From the NCBI GenBank assembly GCA_030147525.1, contig JASBVF010000056.1:339037-403036 (forward strand): 64,000 bases of DNA, written 5' to 3'. Made by a program: the position numbers and the translations under genes. Numbering within the stretch: the stretch's first letter is position 1; each line of letters starts with the position of its first letter. This DNA is from Bacteroidota bacterium (GTDB lineage: Bacteria > Bacteroidota > Bacteroidia > Chitinophagales > Saprospiraceae). The notes below the pieces were generated by a model. It searched no databases. It saw nothing but the letters and a program-made list of their open reading frames with translations, and was not told the DNA's origin. This document shows positions 60,151-64,000 of this stretch, piece by piece.

Positions 60151-63100
60151 ATGACGCCACGACTACTGGTCTTGCTCTTTTGGCTGGCACTTACTCACAT
60201 TTCTTTCGCTCAAAATCATAAACTTCCGGCTGACAACCCCTGGTCTTTTCAGGACGAAGCCGCCATCGTTGCCAAACATGCCAACCGGCGCATCATTCCC
60301 GAAAAATACCGCACGGCACATCTCGATGTTTCAGAACTAAAATTGCTGCTCACGCATGCCCCGCTTTGGCAAACTGACGACGCTGCCAAACATTTCACCA
60401 AAATGACACTGCCCATGCCGGACGGCTCGTTCCAGTCTTTCCGCATTCTGGAAGCGCCCGTGATGCACCCCGCCCTGGCCAAAAAATATCCTGAAATAAA
60501 ATCCTACGCCGGCGCGGGCCTCGACGACCCGACGGCCTACCTGCGATTCGACCTGACGCCGAAGGGCTTCCACGGCATGATCCTGTCGGGCAACGGCAGC
60601 GATGTTTTCATCGATCCCTACGCTGACAGCGACACGGAGCATTATGTCGTCTATTTCAAAAAAGATTTTCAAAAAAACGCCGGCTGGGCCTGCCTCGCCC
60701 ACGAGGTGAACCCTGACACGGATAAGAAACCGCTGCCGCCCATTGCGAAAGCTGGCGACTGTAAACTCCGCACCTACAAGCTTGCGCTGGCCTGCACGGG
60801 CGAGTACGCACAGTTTCACGGCGGCACGGTGGCCTCGGCACTGGCGGCGATGAACACGACGATGACGAGAGTCAACGGCGTTTACGAAAGAGAACTTTCC
60901 GTTACCCTCCAGATGGTGGCTAACAACGATTTGCTCATTTACACCAATCCGAACTCCGACCCCTACACCAACAACAGCGGCAGCACGATGCTCAGCCAGA
61001 ACCAGACTAACTGCGACGCCAAGATCGGCTCCGCCAATTACGACATCGGCCACGTGTTTTCCACAGGCGGCGGTGGCATTGCCTACATCAAGGCCGTCTG
61101 CAACAATTCCGTCAAAGCGGGCGGCGTCACCGGCCTCTCGGCCCCGGTGGGCGACCCGTTCGACGTGGATTATGTTTGCCATGAAATGGGCCACCAATTC
61201 GGCGCCAACCATACGCAGAACAACGACTGTAACCGGAACGCTGCTACCGCCATGGAACCGGGCAGCGGTTCGACGATCATGAGCTACGCCGGGGTTTGCG
61301 CACCGAATATCCAGTCGCACAGCGACGCTTATTTTCATGCGGCCACTTTGCAGCAGATTGCAGCACACATCACCGGCAACGGAAACTCCTGCGCCACGAC
61401 CAGCAGCATCAACGATGCGCCGGTGGTGGAAACGGTGGCTAATTTCACCATACCAAAATCGACCTACTTCGTCCTGACGGGCAACGCCACGGACGCCAAC
61501 CCCAACGATCCACTGACCTACTGCTGGGAGCAAATGGACAACGAAGTGGCCTCCATGCCGCCCCAGTCAATGAATGCAGCAGGGCCGCTTTTCCGGTCCT
61601 ATCCGCCGACGTCTTCGCCGGAACGGTATTTTCCGAACCTCGACGCCATCGTGAACAACCAATCGCCCACCTGGGAAAAAATGCCGGGTGTAGGTCGCAC
61701 GATGAAATTCCGCCTGACGGTGCGGGACAACCACCCCGGCGGCGGCTGTACCGATGAAACGGACGTGACGCTGACAGTCGCCGGCAACGCCGGGCCGTTT
61801 GTGGTGACCGGCCCGAACACAGCGGTGACCTGGCACGGCGGCTCTTCACAAACCGTCACCTGGGACGTGGCAGGCACGACGGCTGCGCCGGTAAGCTGCG
61901 CCAACGTGGACATCCTGCTGTCGTTGGACGGCGGCTACACCTGGCCAATCACACTGGTTTCGGCTACGCCAAACGACGGCTACCAAGCTGTGACCATCCC
62001 GAACGAAGCGACCTCCCAGGCGAGGATCATGGTGCGGGGATCAGGCAATATTTTCTTCGATATTTCAAATCAAAATTTCACCATCAGCCAGGCGCCGCAG
62101 TTCCTGGTGACGGCCAGCGGCACGAACGTAAAATGCGCCGGCGGCAACGACGGAACGGCAACGGCAAACGCCACCGGTGGCAACGGCAATTTCACCTACG
62201 CCTGGAGCAACGGCGCCACAACGCAGTCCGTCCAGAACCTGGCGAAAGGAACCTACACTGTGACAGTAACCTCCGGCGGCCAGACGGCGTCGGTCAGCGT
62301 GACCATTGCAGAGCCTGAAATATTAGTCGTAAACGTGGGCGGCACGAACGCCACCGGCGGCAACAACGGTACAGCGACCGCTTTCGCTACTGGCGGAACG
62401 GGAAGTTTCACCTACAACTGGAGCAACGGCGGCAACACAAAAACTATCGAAAACCTTTCTCCTGACACCTACACCGTGACAGTGACGGATGCCAACGGCT
62501 GCACGGCTACCGGCAGCATCTCGCTGACCGGCCCGCCCGACCTGAAATTTGAATACGGAACCGTGAACGGCGTGACGAACGAGTGGCAAGCCGTGACCCT
62601 GCAAAACGACTACGCAAAAATGGTGGTCGTGGCAAGCATCGTGATCGAAAGCAGCACCGGACCTTCGTTCGTGACGAGGATCAGAATGGCAGAGGGGAGC
62701 AGTTTTGAAATAAAAATCCAGGAAGCCGGAAAGGAAAATGCCCCGGCCGGCCCGGTGAAAGTTTTCTACATCGCCGCCGAGGAGGGCGTTTACACTCCGG
62801 CGCAAAACAACGTAAAATTCGAGGCCCGGAAGATTACTTCCGTGCAGACTTCCCGCTCCACGAGCTGGAAATATGAAAAACAGGTATACGGCCAGAGCTA
62901 CGCTAACCCGGTCGTACTGGGGCAGGTGATGACTTTCAACGACCCGCACTGGTCGGTCTGCTGGTCCAGCAAACACGGCAGCCGGAATAAGCCGCCGACT
63001 CCCACGAGCCTGTCCGTGAGCAAGCACATCGCCGAGGACAACGTGACCACGAACCGTGCGAACGAAACTATTGGCTACTTCGTGTTCGAAGCAGGCGAAG

Positions 63101-63711
63101 GTTTCATCAACGGCCATAAATTCGTCACCGCTGTCGGTTCGGACAAGGTCAAGGGCCTGAACAACTCGTCCTACGGCTACGACTACGTCCTGACCGGGCT
63201 GGATGAAGTGGAAGCGCTGGTCGTGACCGCCGCCGGCATCGACGGCAGCGAAGGTGCATGGCCGGTAATGATGGGGGTTCCGTCGGCTACCAACGTCTGG
63301 CTGTTTGCGGCAGAGGACCAGATCAAGGATTTCGAGCGGAGCCATACCAGCGAGCAGGTAGCGTATTTCGCCATCGGGCAGGGATCGCAGCGACCGGAGG
63401 CAGTAGTGCCAGAGGTTGAAACGACATCTGGCAAGCCCGATCCGTCGGATTATTTCAAAGTTTACCCGAATCCGGCCTGGGAAGAGATTTTTCTGGAGTT
63501 TCATCAAACGGAACCCGGCGAGCCGCACCTGGCAGTGCTGGATGCACAGGGCCGGTTGATGTTTGAACAAAAACTAACCGCCGCCAACGCCGGATTCCGC
63601 AAGGAGGCGATCGACCTCGACCGGTTGCCGCCGGGCTGTTATTTCATTCGGTTGAAATATGGAAGTCAGCTAAAAACAGTCAAAGTGGTAAAAGTCAACA
63701 ACGGCTGGTAA
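60151..63711 (+). CDS. Secreted reprolysin-like metalloprotease with SprB repeats and T9SS sorting tail
   Basis: 1186 residues. Signal peptide (MTPRLLVLLFWLALTHISFA), then a propeptide of about 170 residues. Catalytic metzincin domain about 205-410 with the zinc motif CHEMGHQFGANH near 347 and Met-turn GSTIMSYAG. An Ig/PKD-like region and two SprB-type repeats (about 655-790; NATGGNGNFTYAWSNGATTQ and FATGGTGSFTYNWSNGGNTK) follow, then a beta domain of unknown family, and the C-terminal type A sorting signal about 1105-1186 (FKVYPNPAWEEIFLEF...LPPGCYFIRLKYG). The protein should be exported by T9SS, have its tail removed or attached, and degrade proteins outside the cell. It lies 260 bases after the giant adhesin gene with its terminator between. 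Confidence 0.88.
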   Translation: MTPRLLVLLFWLALTHISFAQNHKLPADNPWSFQDEAAIVAKHANRRIIPEKYRTAHLDVSELKLLLTHAPLWQTDDAAKHFTKMTLPMPDGSFQSFRILEAPVMHPALAKKYPEIKSYAGAGLDDPTAYLRFDLTPKGFHGMILSGNGSDVFIDPYADSDTEHYVVYFKKDFQKNAGWACLAHEVNPDTDKKPLPPIAKAGDCKLRTYKLALACTGEYAQFHGGTVASALAAMNTTMTRVNGVYERELSVTLQMVANNDLLIYTNPNSDPYTNNSGSTMLSQNQTNCDAKIGSANYDIGHVFSTGGGGIAYIKAVCNNSVKAGGVTGLSAPVGDPFDVDYVCHEMGHQFGANHTQNNDCNRNAATAMEPGSGSTIMSYAGVCAPNIQSHSDAYFHAATLQQIAAHITGNGNSCATTSSINDAPVVETVANFTIPKSTYFVLTGNATDANPNDPLTYCWEQMDNEVASMPPQSMNAAGPLFRSYPPTSSPERYFPNLDAIVNNQSPTWEKMPGVGRTMKFRLTVRDNHPGGGCTDETDVTLTVAGNAGPFVVTGPNTAVTWHGGSSQTVTWDVAGTTAAPVSCANVDILLSLDGGYTWPITLVSATPNDGYQAVTIPNEATSQARIMVRGSGNIFFDISNQNFTISQAPQFLVTASGTNVKCAGGNDGTATANATGGNGNFTYAWSNGATTQSVQNLAKGTYTVTVTSGGQTASVSVTIAEPEILVVNVGGTNATGGNNGTATAFATGGTGSFTYNWSNGGNTKTIENLSPDTYTVTVTDANGCTATGSISLTGPPDLKFEYGTVNGVTNEWQAVTLQNDYAKMVVVASIVIESSTGPSFVTRIRMAEGSSFEIKIQEAGKENAPAGPVKVFYIAAEEGVYTPAQNNVKFEARKITSVQTSRSTSWKYEKQVYGQSYANPVVLGQVMTFNDPHWSVCWSSKHGSRNKPPTPTSLSVSKHIAEDNVTTNRANETIGYFVFEAGEGFINGHKFVTAVGSDKVKGLNNSSYGYDYVLTGLDEVEALVVTAAGIDGSEGAWPVMMGVPSATNVWLFAAEDQIKDFERSHTSEQVAYFAIGQGSQRPEAVVPEVETTSGKPDPSDYFKVYPNPAWEEIFLEFHQTEPGEPHLAVLDAQGRLMFEQKLTAANAGFRKEAIDLDRLPPGCYFIRLKYGSQLKTVKVVKVNNGW

Positions 63712-63726
63712 AAAAAAACAACTTAC

Positions 63727-63745
63727 AATATTGACAATCAATATT
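63727..63745. other. Small AT-rich hairpin after metalloprotease gene
   Basis: AATATTG (63727-63733) and CAATATT (63739-63745) pair around ACAAT, 16 bases past the stop. It is weak and AT-rich; a stronger terminator lies further on. Confidence 0.3.
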
Positions 63746-63858
63746 TTACAAAGAAGCATTTTTTAAGCACACAAAAACTATGAACTGTAGGAGGTCAAAT
63801 TCTGAAGCGGTTTGACTTTCTCGAAAAACAAGCTTCAGCTTTTTAGGGACAAAACAAG

Positions 63859-63890
63859 AGCTGGCAGGGTCATTCCTGCCGGCTTTTTTT
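63859..63890 (+). terminator. Rho-independent terminator before right edge
   Basis: AGCTGGCAGG (63859-63868) pairs with CCTGCCGGCT (63875-63884), one G-T pair, followed by seven T. The 63712-63858 stretch between the gene and this hairpin holds no supported ORF. Confidence 0.85.
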
Positions 63891-63925
63891 ATTTGTTTTT
63901 TTGGCGAAATTTGCGCTCGTTTTTT

Positions 63926-64000
63926 GAGAGAGTGAGAGAGTGAGAGAGTGAGAGAGTGAGAGAGTGAGAGAGTGAGAGAGTGAGAGAGTGAGAGAGTGAG
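63926..64000. repeat. 8-bp GAGAGAGT tandem array at right edge
   Basis: About nine exact copies of GAGAGAGT run without interruption from 63926 to the window end and probably continue. By analogy with the other arrays in the window, a start codon may lie just beyond. Confidence 0.95.

Noticed and set aside
60337..63570. Long minus-strand open frames opposite the metalloprotease gene (398 and 415 codons)
   Set aside because: High GC at third positions keeps the opposite strand open; the translations lack domain motifs and the plus-strand gene is unmistakable.
63926..64000. Possible CRISPR array
   Set aside because: The repeat unit is 8 bp and continuous with no spacers; it is a simple tandem array.
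1..64000. tRNA, rRNA, insertion sequence or prophage genes
   Set aside because: No tRNA-like cloverleaf, rRNA sequence, transposase, integrase or phage structural motif was recognised by eye; a dedicated scan could still find a tRNA.

Overview
The window comes from a Bacteroidota genome, most likely of the Saprospiraceae/Lewinella type. Support for this: a type IX secretion (T9SS) C-terminal sorting domain of the gliding-motility class on a 1974-residue surface protein and a second sorting domain on a secreted metzincin protease, SprB-type repeats, DUF4199 proteins, many lipoproteins and beta-barrel proteins, and recurrent TAnnTTTG boxes (the Bacteroidota -7 promoter element) upstream of genes. 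No rRNA, tRNA, CRISPR array, transposase or phage gene was seen. The reading is chromosomal, largely core and surface biology, with one accessory-looking conflict-type locus.

Layout. 0-3 kb, minus strand: degenerate dihydroorotase, two DUF4199 membrane proteins and a family 2 glycosyltransferase cut by the window edge. 3-7.5 kb: amidohydrolase lipoprotein, CotH-like secreted protein, lpxK. 7.6-14.3 kb, minus strand: the most unusual locus, with an EAD/inactive-STAND-like protein, a MoxR AAA+ ATPase and a very large PKD / vWA-like / TPR / OmpA / TSP3 protein, plus a small antitoxin-like gene. 14.3-19.7 kb: CCG-domain Fe-S protein, secreted two-domain protein, AraC regulator, desaturase and a methyltransferase very like fungal sphingolipid C9-methyltransferases. 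19.8-24.6 kb: histidine kinase, OmpR-type regulator, SulP transporter and beta-carbonic anhydrase, with four 11-bp direct repeats (candidate response-regulator operator) ahead of the transporter. 24.6-31 kb: phosphoesterase/kinase-like/beta-barrel fusion and a ClC transporter. 31.3-32.6 kb: small-gene cluster with ribosomal protein bS21 and a cold-shock protein behind a long leader. 32.6-53.3 kb: PhoD, two class-A-beta-lactamase-like hydrolases, a nucleotide-transporter-like protein with HEAT repeats, alpha/beta hydrolase, exported dikinase-like protein, monoheme cytochrome lipoprotein, two further phosphatases including PhoX, a PI-PLC-like lipoprotein, PagL-like deacylase and a PQQ/cytochrome dehydrogenase. 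53.9-63.7 kb: the two large T9SS cargo proteins.

How the genes work together. SulP plus carbonic anhydrase form a bicarbonate uptake/hydration pair likely tied to the adjacent two-component system. Desaturase plus C9-methyltransferase-like enzyme suggest modification of a membrane (sphingo)lipid. The run of phosphoesterases and a phospholipase suggests phosphate scavenging outside the cytoplasm. The 7.6-14.3 kb locus resembles the NTP-dependent MoxR/vWA/EAD conflict systems described from multicellular and filamentous bacteria, here with a cell-envelope-anchored partner; that functional reading is inference.

A recurring structural oddity is a run of 7-8-bp tandem repeats of unrelated sequence placed directly before start codons (five places, including the right end of the window).
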